Virus record (IMG/VR): IMGVR_UViG_3300031625_000002
Span: 1-64,000 of that record
Reading direction: 5' to 3' (one strand)
Origin: a virus
Length of the DNA: 64,000 nt
Shown here piece by piece: positions 14,801 to 25,600 of the stretch (positions within the stretch are counted from its first letter, which is position 1; each line of letters begins with the position of its first letter). Below the pieces are notes generated by a model. The model was not told the DNA's origin, made no database searches, and saw only the letters and a program-made list of their open reading frames with translations. The position numbers and the translations under genes are program-made.

Positions 14801-15243
14801 GAAAAATAAAGAAAGTAACGTGGGCAGAGTGTGAGCAGTGGATAAATACGGCTACTGATTACTGGAATGACGAAATCATAGTCAATGAATTGGTAATAAA
14901 TAATATCTATGGGATACCAAGAGGGGGGATAATTTTTGCCACAATGCTTTCACACCAACTTGATATACCTCTTATTGCAAACAAAGAAGACATTGGAGAG
15001 TCCACTTTGATTGTAGATGACATTGCGGACTCCGGTAGCACATTTCATGATTTCATTATACCATTGAATAGAATTCAAGGCAGACACTTCCGTTTAACAT
15101 CGGCAATAGTTGTAAATCAATCATCCACTTTTTTACCTCAACAATTTTCCTTTATGAATCATTTGAATGACTGGATTGAGTTCCCTTATGAAACATCGGC
15201 GTATGATCACGTTAGCAAGGTAACGGCGACAGCCCAGGCTTAA
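14797..15243 (+). CDS. Purine phosphoribosyltransferase (Gpt/Hpt type)
   Basis: 148 aa. TLIVDDIADSGST near residue 67 is the PRPP-binding loop and WIEFPYET near the C-terminus matches the WxxFPWE segment of xanthine-guanine phosphoribosyltransferase. GIPRGG near residue 38 fits the N-terminal loop. It should convert guanine, xanthine or hypoxanthine plus PRPP to the nucleotide. Translationally coupled to IMPDH/GMPR, so a purine-salvage pair is likely. Confidence 0.8.
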   Translation: MRKIKKVTWAECEQWINTATDYWNDEIIVNELVINNIYGIPRGGIIFATMLSHQLDIPLIANKEDIGESTLIVDDIADSGSTFHDFIIPLNRIQGRHFRLTSAIVVNQSSTFLPQQFSFMNHLNDWIEFPYETSAYDHVSKVTATAQA

Positions 15244-15291
15244 TTTATACGACAATTGAATCAAACTGTCAGATAAACAACGAGAAAGAAC

Positions 15292-15900
15292 ATGGCCGAT
15301 CTTAATAAAGTAAAACAACTCCGTCAAGAAACTGGAGTTGGGATTGTTGCCTGCAAAGAGGCATTAGAAAAAGCTCACGACGATCTTAATGAAGCGAAGA
15401 TTGTTCTTCGTAAGGGTAGTGGTGAGGTCGCTGAAAACTTATCTAACAGGAATGCAACTGAGGGTATTATTGTCACATACACTCACCACAACTCAAAGGT
15501 GGGATCAATTGTTGAAATTCACTGTGAAACGGATTTTGGCGCGGCTACGCTCAAAGACTTTGGTCATGAGGTCGCCATGCAAGTCGCCGCCTCAAACCCT
15601 GAGTTTATAAGTTTCGAAGATGTTTCAGAGGGAAGGATTGCTCAAGAAAGAGCGTATTTCATTTCTCAGTCCATAAATAGCATTTGTCCGCCAGAGCTTG
15701 AGTACGATGGTGAAAGTGACGAGATTGTTAATAAAATGGTTGTCGGTAAGTTTAAAAAGTTCAGATTAGAACACTGTCTTCTTAATCAAAGAACAATCAA
15801 GGACTCCGGTGTTTCCGTAAGAGATCTTCTCAATGACCAAGTGCAACGGCTTGGGGAAAAGATCGAAATCGCTAAGTTTGCGAGGTTTCAGATCTCATAA
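15292..15900 (+). CDS. tsf: Translation elongation factor Ts
   Basis: 202 aa. The N-terminal UBA-like domain (KVKQLRQETGVGIVACKEAL) and core (HNSKVGSIVEIHCETDF then HEVAMQVAASNPEF) are diagnostic of EF-Ts, the nucleotide-exchange factor for EF-Tu. It is shorter than E. coli EF-Ts (283 aa) but keeps the regions that contact EF-Tu, with a shortened dimerisation part. Huge phages are known to carry EF-Ts. It would support translation with the phage tRNAs. Confidence 0.95.
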   Translation: MADLNKVKQLRQETGVGIVACKEALEKAHDDLNEAKIVLRKGSGEVAENLSNRNATEGIIVTYTHHNSKVGSIVEIHCETDFGAATLKDFGHEVAMQVAASNPEFISFEDVSEGRIAQERAYFISQSINSICPPELEYDGESDEIVNKMVVGKFKKFRLEHCLLNQRTIKDSGVSVRDLLNDQVQRLGEKIEIAKFARFQIS

Positions 15901-16021
15901 GTAGGTAGATAATAAAATTAACGAATGAAAAGGGCGTCCTGGAAACGGGGCGTCATTTTTGTGTCTATATAGGGAATCGGGATATTATTGTAGAATAAAA
16001 TACAAACACATTGAGGTTAAT

Positions 16022-16714
16022 ATGGACACCATTTCAAAAAACACATCTGATTTCTCAATCTTTGAGCGCATTGCTGATATTCAAAGGGCGAAGAATCTAT
16101 TGGATTTACTGCCGTCTGATGTGAAGATGATCAAGACAGCATCCTCTGGAGAGTCAGATTCAAATGAGATTGTGAAGGCTGTTATTGAAGCTTTTTCATC
16201 CATGGGGATAAAAGCCAATGTTGATATTGGAGAATTGATGAAAAAGATATCTGGGAATCCGATAAAGAAAGAGGCTATGAAGAAAGACGATAGTGAAGTA
16301 CAATCTATAAAAATAGCCTCGAAGAAGATCGAAGACTCACATTATGATATTGATATAGCCAAAGATAGAATTACACGTGATGGTAAGAAGGTCATAATGG
16401 TAAGCGCCTATCTTAAAGAAGCCTACCTTGGAAGATATTTAATAAAAAGAAATTATTACTTCCTGGACGACAATGAAGATGATGCCAATTATGTTTACAA
16501 TGATCTTGTTGCCAAGTCCAATAGGACTAAAGGCAGGTATTATAAGGAGATAATAGGCGTGAAGGGTATTTTTCCTGAGGTTAAAGCCTTTTTAGATGGT
16601 GTTAAAGGCGATTTGGAGCTTGATGCTACGAGTATTGGCACCACAGTCGTTAGAGAGGACACAAGGGGCCATGAGGTCAATGGTTCTCCATATGCGGCAG
16701 CGGCTCATAAATAA
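16022..16714 (+). CDS. Hypothetical protein at head of tail cluster, 230 aa
   Basis: I chose ATG 16022 over the earlier frame opening at 15959 because GAGG lies just before it. A helical N-terminal half is rich in Lys/Asp/Ser; the second half has LKEAYLGRYLIKRNYYFLDDNEDDANYVYNDL. It lies 12 bases before a virion gene, so a tail-associated role is inferred. The 120 bases before it hold a repeated GGGCGTC element and no clear gene. Confidence 0.55.
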   Translation: MDTISKNTSDFSIFERIADIQRAKNLLDLLPSDVKMIKTASSGESDSNEIVKAVIEAFSSMGIKANVDIGELMKKISGNPIKKEAMKKDDSEVQSIKIASKKIEDSHYDIDIAKDRITRDGKKVIMVSAYLKEAYLGRYLIKRNYYFLDDNEDDANYVYNDLVAKSNRTKGRYYKEIIGVKGIFPEVKAFLDGVKGDLELDATSIGTTVVREDTRGHEVNGSPYAAAAHK

Positions 16715-16726
16715 GGAGATCGCTCG

Positions 16727-17212
16727 ATGATTTTACGATGTCTTCTTTCCCAAGGCGTTCTTGATATAAGCAGTCAGGAAACATATCAGGGGAATTTTCC
16801 AGAGACGATACCTTTCAGGATAAGTATGACTCCCGGACAAACAATTGAGGTCCAGGATGAATATAGAAACCTCGCTAACATCAAAAGCGCAATCTCCGCT
16901 GGGCTACTGGAAGTTGTCAGTTATGATAGTTCAGACGGTAGCGTCACTGTTAATGCTGAAGATGATGGACTCAGCACATTGAAATTTAATGCGGTCTCGG
17001 TTGAGTCTCCAGATGGGGTGAATAAAACTTTTACTCTTCCAGGGAGCGAAGTATACGTCACTACTCAGATCAGGCCGTTTATAAATGGTCAAGCATTGAG
17101 CCCTGACGACTTTACAGAAGACGTTGGCAGAACGTCTATTACACTTTCAGTGGATGTTCCAGCGCCAATCTCTGGAGACAAGATTACCTTCCAATATGTG
17201 GAAGAATCTTAA
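16727..17212 (+). CDS. Virion/tail protein, 161 aa
   Basis: Beta-rich. The C-terminal half (NKTFTLPGSEVYVTTQIRPF then NGQALSPDDF) resembles the receptor-binding or baseplate-attachment repeats of phage tail proteins. AAGGAG precedes the ATG. Located directly before the tail-fibre gene. Confidence 0.6.
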   Translation: MILRCLLSQGVLDISSQETYQGNFPETIPFRISMTPGQTIEVQDEYRNLANIKSAISAGLLEVVSYDSSDGSVTVNAEDDGLSTLKFNAVSVESPDGVNKTFTLPGSEVYVTTQIRPFINGQALSPDDFTEDVGRTSITLSVDVPAPISGDKITFQYVEES

Positions 17213-17290
17213 CGCTATAAATAAAGGTTAGTTAATCTTTGGAATTGTATATATCACCAAGGGTTTTGAACATTATAATGGAGTCTAAAG

Positions 17291-18892
17291 GTGGCTAGAA
17301 CATTCCTGAGACAATCGTCACAAATAAGAACATCAGATACTTATGACGATACCTTAACGGTTACAGATGCAGAGTCATCTGCTATAAGCCTTGAGGGTGA
17401 TCTCAATTACATAAGAAGTCAGATGCTTATTTTAAGTGGAAGGACCAATTGGTACGACGCTTTAGAAGACGGGTTTGACTTGCAATCATTGCATGATAAG
17501 GCGTTGACGTATTGGGTTGGGACAACCACAGATATAACCGTACCGTCAAGTCAGAACTATGTAATTCTTGGAACCGGTAAGCCTTCTGACAACATCGCCA
17601 TCGCCACAACAGCGTTTGGGTCCATCGTAGCCCAACTATCAGGCGCTATTGGATCTCATGCTACTGATGCCGCCGCAAATAATGGCAACCTGTGTTTGAT
17701 TAGAGATTCTGCGACAAACAAGCCATTAGAAGATTCTGGAGAAAATCAAATATATGGTTTGATTCAAGTTGGCAGTGGGGCGACGGATGGAAATTCATTT
17801 TCTGATTCTGGTGATGATAGGGGTCAGATATCATTCGTTTATATAGATCCTTCAACGGAAGTTATAACTGCGGTTGCGGTTGCGGATATTGAAAACTTAA
17901 CGATTGAATATGCCTATAGAAAAAGATCTGGTTTTTATGACCTTCCAGAAATCGTTGTAGAACCATCTGTAGATTTCTTTACGGGGTCAACTGGTGGTGT
18001 CGGTGGTGTCGCAGATCACGGTGCGCTAACTGGGCTCTCAGATGATGACCATAGTATTTACCCACTTCTTGCTGGCAGGTCAGGTGGTCAAACTTTGATT
18101 GGTGGTGATGCTTCGAGTAATAATTTTACTGTTAGATCTACATCTCATGCCACAAAAGGAAATGTCATTATTGAAGGGCCGCACTTCACGGATGAAGATG
18201 ACGCTACAAAGATAGTCGATTTTGAAATTTCTGGTGTGACTACAGCAACTACAAGAACATTGACAATGGCTGATAGAGATCTCGATCTATCCACTCCAGT
18301 TTTTGATCAAATGACTGTTGGTACAGCAAACAATGTTGATATTACCACAGCGGGAATTGATTATACGGGAACGGCTCGACCTCAGAAACCTTTAAGGCTA
18401 ACAGCAGCTGGAGGATGGGGGTCAGTTACAGATGGTGCGGCGGGGCCATCGGAAATTGAATTTGTAACAAATGGGGTAAATCTATATGTTTTAGATTTTG
18501 ATCAGACCACTATGGAATATGCTGAATGGACAGTCCCGTCTCCAGAGAATTGGGATGGTGGGACAATGGTCGCTAAGTTCATTTGGCTTGCCGATACGGC
18601 TTCAACAAGTAGTGTTGCATGGCGGTTTCAGGGAAGATCATTTGGAGATGGGGAAGCAATTGATCAAGCGTGGGGGACCGTACAAATCGTTGCTGATGCG
18701 AATAATGGTCAAAACCAATGGAACACGAGTTTGGAAACTTCTGCTATTACACTCGCTGGCACACCTGAAGCTGGGGAGATCCTTCAATTTAGAGTATCAA
18801 GAGACCCTTTGCATGTCGCTGATCTCTTGGCAGCAGATGCGAGGTTGATAGCGGTTTCGATAAAATACACCGTTACTAAAGAGTATCTATAA
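17291..18892 (+). CDS. Tail fibre protein, 533 aa
   Basis: GTG start. LTGLSDDDHSIYPLLAGRSG near residue 245 is the DDDHxxY-LLAGR motif found in many phage tail fibres, followed by LIGGDASSNNFTVRST. The C-terminal 170 residues look like a beta-sandwich head (carbohydrate- or shaft-binding). It overlaps the next adhesin by one stop/start base (TAATG). Confidence 0.8.
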   Translation: MARTFLRQSSQIRTSDTYDDTLTVTDAESSAISLEGDLNYIRSQMLILSGRTNWYDALEDGFDLQSLHDKALTYWVGTTTDITVPSSQNYVILGTGKPSDNIAIATTAFGSIVAQLSGAIGSHATDAAANNGNLCLIRDSATNKPLEDSGENQIYGLIQVGSGATDGNSFSDSGDDRGQISFVYIDPSTEVITAVAVADIENLTIEYAYRKRSGFYDLPEIVVEPSVDFFTGSTGGVGGVADHGALTGLSDDDHSIYPLLAGRSGGQTLIGGDASSNNFTVRSTSHATKGNVIIEGPHFTDEDDATKIVDFEISGVTTATTRTLTMADRDLDLSTPVFDQMTVGTANNVDITTAGIDYTGTARPQKPLRLTAAGGWGSVTDGAAGPSEIEFVTNGVNLYVLDFDQTTMEYAEWTVPSPENWDGGTMVAKFIWLADTASTSSVAWRFQGRSFGDGEAIDQAWGTVQIVADANNGQNQWNTSLETSAITLAGTPEAGEILQFRVSRDPLHVADLLAADARLIAVSIKYTVTKEYL

Positions 18893-19944
18893 TGCCCACA
18901 ATTAAAACGATAAAACCAGGTGGTGGTGGTGATTATACTTTACTCCAAACCTGGGAAGATTTTGCTGATGGTGAGGCGACAGCAGACCAGTGGGCGGAAT
19001 GCTATGATGGCGGCGATCTTGGCGAGGTTGTTATATCAGGATGGTCATCAACACCAACAGCAGTTATCTACCCAAGAATTTACACTCCATTAGCAGAGAG
19101 ACATAATGCCAGAGACGATGGCACAGGAGCTTTCATATCATCCACTACAGGAAATTCAATTGTTAATTATGTTAATTATGTTCAAATAGATGGTATAAGA
19201 ATGGAATCAACATCTACAGCAAACTCGATAATTTCTATGGTCACGTCGGATGGTGTTATAGTAGAAAACAATTTGTTAATTCAGAAGTCATATGCAAATA
19301 CTGCCAATGCAATTTACATTGTAGATTCTAATCCCGTTAGCAAAACATGTGATATTCAAAACAATATAGTTTTTGGAAATGGATTATTAGCTACCGGAAT
19401 CCTTATATTGGGGATTGCTACAACAAACCCCGTTGAAACCGATAGCAATATTTTCAACAATACTATAATTGATGTTACTTCTTATGGGATAACTGGAACA
19501 AAAACTGAGACTTCAGACACAGTTACATTAAATGTCGTTCTTAGAAATAATATTTGTGGAGAAGGCGGGTTGTTAGATATAAATTGGACGAACTTTGACT
19601 CGATTGTTAGCACAAACAATATAACCTCCGATGGGACCTCTGATGACAATGGCGGTGAAGGTAATCTTGTGAACAAGCCAGGATCAAGCCAATTAATAAA
19701 TAGAAACACACATGCCAGGTTATTATCTTCTGGCGAAGCGAGGGATGGCGGTGTGGCTCTTGGCAGTTTCAGCACTGATGCTTTGGGGACAACGAGAGTG
19801 GCCGGTGGAAACGTGGGCACTCCAGTTGGTTTACTGTTGTCATTAACCTTTTCGGGAACATGGGATGCCGGATCTGTTGTGCAAGAATCATTCGTGTTAC
19901 CAAGAGGTCCAGGTATCTCATCTGACCCTATTCTAATATTTTAG
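18892..19944 (+). CDS. Adhesin, single beta-helix module, 350 aa
   Basis: Starts MPTIKTIKPGGGGDYTLLQT, then WEDFADGEATADQWAECYDG: the same module that occurs four times in the gene at 22671. A parallel beta-helix follows (repeating NNI, NNT and IVENN turns), as in pectate-lyase-like tail spikes, ending with NAGG/GTPVG and a short tail. Probably binds or cuts host surface glycan; no catalytic residues can be pointed to. Confidence 0.7.
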   Translation: MPTIKTIKPGGGGDYTLLQTWEDFADGEATADQWAECYDGGDLGEVVISGWSSTPTAVIYPRIYTPLAERHNARDDGTGAFISSTTGNSIVNYVNYVQIDGIRMESTSTANSIISMVTSDGVIVENNLLIQKSYANTANAIYIVDSNPVSKTCDIQNNIVFGNGLLATGILILGIATTNPVETDSNIFNNTIIDVTSYGITGTKTETSDTVTLNVVLRNNICGEGGLLDINWTNFDSIVSTNNITSDGTSDDNGGEGNLVNKPGSSQLINRNTHARLLSSGEARDGGVALGSFSTDALGTTRVAGGNVGTPVGLLLSLTFSGTWDAGSVVQESFVLPRGPGISSDPILIF

Positions 19945-20012
19945 GGTATCATAGTATGAAGGTTTAAGCGGCGATATTTGGGTATTAATTTAAGACCGCA
20001 GGAGGAATAAGA

Positions 20013-20900
20013 ATGTTAGAAATGGCAGTTAGTTTACAGAGATCTGGAGATCTTGGAGATATAGGGAGCAAGGGGGAAACTGATTTGAAAAAAATTGGTG
20101 ATGTTCTTGTTATGAAGAAGTCTCCTGCGATTTGGTCTGAAATGGAAAGGAAATTCTTTTTAATAACTGTATTGAATGATCCGGTTTTAGAAATGGAAAT
20201 GGGGTCGAGGGAAGTTTGGTCATTGCCATTTATTAGACAAACACATACCATAATTGATGGTGAGGAAGATTTTAAGATAGAAGCAATATCCTCTTTTAGA
20301 GTGGATATCAATCTATTTACTGGGACGACAGGTCTGGACCCGTCAATTGCTGTTGCGGAACCAACCACTCCAAGTACAGGCCCAGAGTTATTATTGACAG
20401 ATCTTGTGGAGGATGATATTGATCCAAATGATAACGCGACAATACTCTTAGACTGCACTGGTAAAAAGTCTGAATTAAGCTGCCAGCTGTTACCTTCTTT
20501 GGATGTGGTTTCCAGAGCGGTTTTTAAGAAGGGGAATAAGGTTTGGAATCATGGTCATGAAATCCCCTCTGATTATGGAGTCATTTATGATGATATTAGC
20601 TTGGATGAGTTTGGTCCTGGAATATTAGATTTTCCAGGTGCATTAGAGATTGTTCAAGCAGGCCTTGGGTGGGCAAAGGGGAAGAATGTAAAACATGTTA
20701 TTTTGGGAATCGTACAAGATATTCCTGGAGTTATGACAAGTATGTTAAAGTATGGTTTGAGGCCACACAGGCCATTATTGGGAAAGACGACACAAGAGGT
20801 CCTTGATTTGGTTGATGCGAACTCAATAGAGTATGACGATATCCAAATTGACGTAGGCGGAACTATCATAAATCACAGTCTGGTCAGGAGAAACATATAA
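20013..20900 (+). CDS. Tail-associated protein, paralogue A, 295 aa
   Basis: The N-terminal 110 residues (MLEMAVSLQRSGDLGDIGSK ... ITVLNDPVLEMEM ... GLDPS) are clearly related to the gene at 22175. The C-terminal 150 residues add a separate domain ending HSLVRRNI. AGGAGG precedes the ATG and the stop overlaps the next start (TAATGG). Sits between adhesin genes, so a connector or chaperone for tail fibres is plausible. Confidence 0.55.
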   Translation: MLEMAVSLQRSGDLGDIGSKGETDLKKIGDVLVMKKSPAIWSEMERKFFLITVLNDPVLEMEMGSREVWSLPFIRQTHTIIDGEEDFKIEAISSFRVDINLFTGTTGLDPSIAVAEPTTPSTGPELLLTDLVEDDIDPNDNATILLDCTGKKSELSCQLLPSLDVVSRAVFKKGNKVWNHGHEIPSDYGVIYDDISLDEFGPGILDFPGALEIVQAGLGWAKGKNVKHVILGIVQDIPGVMTSMLKYGLRPHRPLLGKTTQEVLDLVDANSIEYDDIQIDVGGTIINHSLVRRNI

Positions 20901-22153
20901 TGGCTGATTCAAACGTAGACATAACTGCGGGGTCTGGTATAAGTATAGATACCAGGACAGAAGCATCAAACGGTAATCATAGACAAGTAGTGTGTTTGGG
21001 AGATCCATCCACAAACGCTGGCGTGTGTCCAATTGATGCGACTAATGGCGTAGCTGTAGACGTTAAAGTATTGCCAGCGTCAACAAATACTATTGAGGTT
21101 GTCGGTGACGCTGCTGAAAATGCCGCCGCTGCTGGAAATCCACTCTTATCTGGCGGAAGGTATGATTCGAGTCCAAGAACATTGGGTGATGGCGACGTTG
21201 GAGCTATTGCACTGGATGCTGATGGTGCTATTCATATATCTGATGGTGGAAACTCTATTACAATAGACAATTCTGACATCACAACGATTGCCGGAGCCGT
21301 TTCTGGATCAGAAATGCAAGTGGATATCGTAGCTTCTTTACCCGCCGGAACAAATGCTATTGGAAAACTTTCTGCGAACTCAGGCGTTGATATTGGTGAT
21401 GTTGATATTCTTAGTGTTCCTGCACCATTAAATGTCGTAGGCTCAGGAACGGAAGCTGCCGCCCTAAGAGTTACAATGGCATCTGACTCAACTGGAGTTT
21501 TAAGTATTGACGATAACGGAGGTTCTATTACAATAGATGGCACCGTAACCGCAAACCTTTCAGCTACTGACAATGCGGTTCTTGATAACATTGATACTAA
21601 TGTTAGCACAATAGCAGGAGCCGTTTCAGGCACTGAAATGCAAGTCGATGTTATAACAATCCCCGGACTTTCCGGTGACGTGGCTCATGACAGTGCAGAC
21701 AGTGGAAATCCACTCAAGATTGGTGGTAAAGCTAAAAATCACGATGGAACAGCGCCAGGAACGGCGGTGGCTGAAGATGATCGAGTTGATTTTATAGCTG
21801 ATGTATATGGTAGACAATTTGTTGAATCCTCACATCCTAATAATTGGAGTATTGTTGACGATCAAAGTTCTGCTCAAACAAATACCGTATTAGTAGCCGC
21901 TCCAGGAGCAGGTCTTAGTTTATACATAACAGATATAATAGTGTCTAATGATTCTACTGCTGGGACAATCAAATTAGTAGAAAATACGGGAACTCCAGTT
22001 AGTGTAACAGGAGTCGTTTACATGGCTGGAAATGGCGGATTTGTAACCAACTTAAAAACACCGATCAAACTAACCGCAAACACTAATTTAGGGTATACAT
22101 CAGTGACTGTCGTCAATCACAGCGTTACAGTCACTGGATATATAGCCCCATAA
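20900..22153 (+). CDS. Virion structural protein, 417 aa
   Basis: Low-complexity beta repeat protein: IDNSDITTIAGAVSGSEMQV occurs in two related copies, and ANSGVDIGDVDILSVPAPLN with EAAALRVTMASDSTGVLS is a segment I recall in many phage tail/baseplate proteins. The C-terminus is a compact beta domain. No enzymatic motif. Confidence 0.7.
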   Translation: MADSNVDITAGSGISIDTRTEASNGNHRQVVCLGDPSTNAGVCPIDATNGVAVDVKVLPASTNTIEVVGDAAENAAAAGNPLLSGGRYDSSPRTLGDGDVGAIALDADGAIHISDGGNSITIDNSDITTIAGAVSGSEMQVDIVASLPAGTNAIGKLSANSGVDIGDVDILSVPAPLNVVGSGTEAAALRVTMASDSTGVLSIDDNGGSITIDGTVTANLSATDNAVLDNIDTNVSTIAGAVSGTEMQVDVITIPGLSGDVAHDSADSGNPLKIGGKAKNHDGTAPGTAVAEDDRVDFIADVYGRQFVESSHPNNWSIVDDQSSAQTNTVLVAAPGAGLSLYITDIIVSNDSTAGTIKLVENTGTPVSVTGVVYMAGNGGFVTNLKTPIKLTANTNLGYTSVTVVNHSVTVTGYIAP

Positions 22154-22174
22154 ATCAAATAGGAGATAATAATC

Positions 22175-22603
22175 ATGTTAGAAATATGCGCTTCATTAAG
22201 AAGATCACAAGGCGTTGGGGCCATTGCCGCCGCCGATAAAATAGAGAAAAAAGTAGGCGATATAATAGCCGTAAAAACTCAACCGGCAGTATGGGGTAGG
22301 GATGAAAAGAGATTTTTTCTTATCACGCTTTTAGACGATCCGGTCTTAGAGGCTGAGTTGACAAAGAGTGTTGTAAGTTACCCATATTGCATTTGCACAG
22401 AAGAAGATGATGGAAATGGGATGAGTAAAATGAAAATGATTAATAGATCAAAATATAAAATAGATCTTGACATGTTCATTGGGTCTCCAGGATTAGACCC
22501 GTCCAATATGTCAGAGCCGGTCCCGCCAACAGGTGGATCTATTAACCCAACACACCTCGTGATTGCGGATCTAATTTTAGACGAAACAGATAGAACAGCT
22601 TAA
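22175..22603 (+). CDS. Tail-associated protein, paralogue B, 142 aa
   Basis: MLEICASLRRSQGVGAIAAA, LITLLDDPVLEAEL and SPGLDPSN align with the N-terminal domain of the gene at 20013; the C-terminal domain of that gene is missing here. Each paralogue neighbours an adhesin gene (18892 and 22671), suggesting duplication of an adhesin-partner unit. AGGAGA site present. Confidence 0.55.
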   Translation: MLEICASLRRSQGVGAIAAADKIEKKVGDIIAVKTQPAVWGRDEKRFFLITLLDDPVLEAELTKSVVSYPYCICTEEDDGNGMSKMKMINRSKYKIDLDMFIGSPGLDPSNMSEPVPPTGGSINPTHLVIADLILDETDRTA

Positions 22604-22670
22604 CAATAATCACACTGAAAATACAACATAGAGAATTGGAGACATGATTATGAGATAGTAGAGAATACTT

Positions 22671-25600
22671 ATGCCCACAATTAAAACAATCAAGCCAGGT
22701 GGTGGTGGTGATTATACCACACTCCAAACCTGGGAAAGCTGGGCTGACGGCCAGGGGTCGGCGGATCAATGGGCCGAGTGTTATGATGGTGGAGATCTTG
22801 GCGAAGTAACTGTTCAATCTTGGACAGCAACTCCTTCGCCAACTTTATATCCAAGAATATATGTAGCCGAAGGCGAAGGCCATGATGGTACAGCCGCGAG
22901 TGGTGGTGCGTATATAAATCATGATGGCTCTCAGATGACTATGTCTGAGAATTACACTCGTGTTGAAGGCCTTAGAATAGTATCTTCAATAAATGGCCGT
23001 ACCATGAGTCTTGCCGGTGACGGTGGGCAAATTTTGGATGGCTGTTTAATAATCAATGATTATGGCTCTTCCGATTCGTGGTCTGATATTTATTGTTCTG
23101 GCGTTAGAACGATACCTGTAATCGTAAGAAACAACATTATCTATGGTAAAGATGCCACCCGTTTTGGAATATACTTTTATTCCAATGAGGCTTCCATTGA
23201 TCATTATTGCGAAATCTATAACAACACAGTAGATGGCTGTCATAATTATGGAATACAAGTAAGATCAGCTGGTGCAACAGGATGGACAGCTATTGTCGAA
23301 AACAATATCTGCACAACAAACTCTACTGACTTTAGATGGTTAGTTGGGGTTATTAATGTAACCGCGAATAATAACTGTTCTGATGATGCCACCGCTGATG
23401 ATCATGGTGGAACAGGAAATATAATAAATCAGACCCCGTCTGATATCTATGTTGATGAAGCTACCGACTTCAATCTTATAGAAGGGTCTCCTTGTAGAAA
23501 AACAGGTAAAGATCTAAGCGCCGATTTCACATTAGATGGTATTGACAACACTCATGGTGGTGTTGAGGGCACATGGGACATGGGTGCCCTTGCTAAAGAC
23601 GGTAATATCAAAACCATCAAACCCGCTGGTGGCGGGGATTACACTACCCTCCAGACTTGGGAAGATTTTGCAGACGATCAGACCGATGCGGATCAATGGG
23701 CAGAGTGTTATGACGGTGGGGATCTCGGAGAGGTAGTGTTTTCCGCCTGGACCGCCACAGAAGATGATGTATTCTACCCAAGAATATATACCCCAATAGC
23801 AGAGAGGCACATTGGCCAAGACGATGGCATAGCTGGTGCTGGTACTGGTGCATATATTGACAATAGCTCGGCGACCGCCAATGCTATTGATAACGCTACC
23901 GTAAAATATCTCAGTATTGAAGGTTTGAGGATTGAAAAATCTGGAAGCACAGGTGAAAACGTTGATGTAATATCTTTTGATGGTGGAGATACGGGTGAAG
24001 GTTGTGTTGTTGACAGCAACCTTATTCTCTGGAGAAACACTGTAAGTGGAACAGCGAGTTTGATCGCTATCTCAGCAGCAGCTGCGAGTGGTGACAAAGC
24101 GACGATTCAGAATAACATTTGTGTTTGCGAAACGGTCACGGAGAATTGTGATTACGGAATAAACTTTAGCAATGCCAACATAGATGTTGATGTTTACAAC
24201 AACACTGTTGTGAAAGCCGATCTATATGGAATATTAATAGATCATGATAGTGGTGCAAAAACTTCTATTACAGAAAACAACGCAGTGTTTGGATCGGGAA
24301 CATTGGATATTGATTGGGTCAATGGTGGGTCTGCAACCAAGACAAGCAATAACAATATCACGGGTGATGCCTCAGCAGATGACGAAAGTGGAACTGGTCA
24401 TTTAATAAGCAAGACAGCTACTGATCAGTTTGTTGATTATGATGACAATTGGAACTTAAAATATACAGCTGACGCTTTTGATGCTGGTAAAACAATATCA
24501 GCATTTGATTGGGACGCTCTTCATCTTGATAGTGATGATTGGCGTCCGAGGCCATTTGGTGGGGCATGGGACATGGGAGCTATGGAAGCCTCATCTTGCT
24601 CATCCTCATCCTCATCTTCCTCTTGCTCATCCTCATGTAGCTCTTCATCTTCCTCTGGAGTTTTCACCCCAGAAATTAAAACTGTAAAGCCTGATGGCGG
24701 TGGTGATTATACCACCTTGGCGCTTTGGGAAGACTATGCAGATGGACAAGCAAGCGCCCATCAATGGGCAGAGTGTTACGATGGTGTGGCAGATTTGGGA
24801 CAGGTTGCTATTTTATCCTGGACAGCGACATCAACAGCTTCTCAATACCCAAAGATTTACACTCCATTGGCAGAGAGACATGATGGAACAATAAATAGTT
24901 CTGGAGCTTGGATCGACCTTGATGCCTATGTTGACGGCGTTGCTATTTATGAAGAGTATACGAGAGTTGAGGGGATAAGATTCCATGGCGCGATAAATTC
25001 CACTGAGGGGATTTATTCTACAGTCGGCGGATGTAGATTTGATAGTAATCTGTTTTATAGCCCATTACAGAATTATGCCGCTGCTATATATATGAGTGGA
25101 TATAATGTCACCTACGTTGGGACAACATATATTAGAAACAATTTAATTTATTCAGAATTTAATGATGGGATTTGGATAACTTTACAATCCACATCAGGAA
25201 GCCATACTCATGAAGTTGTCATTCAAAACAACACTATTGATGGCTCTACAAATTATGGTATTTATGTCGCGGAGATAAATAGTGGCGGAGGCCCCGAAAT
25301 AACTCTTACCATTGAAAATAACATTGCCACAACATCAGGCATTAGTGATTTTGTAACGACGATTACAACTGGAACACTCAATGCGAATAATAACCTTAGT
25401 GAAGACGCAACAGCAGATGATGATGGTGGCTCTGACCACTTAATAAGTCAGAGCACAACTGGTCTTTATAAGATATTAGGTGTAGACCATAGATTGAGAC
25501 CTGGTGGGGAAATCCCGAAGTCACCATCAGTTGCCATTGATGCTGGTAAAACAATATCAGCGTTTGATCATGACGCCTTGCATTTAGCCGCAGATGATTG

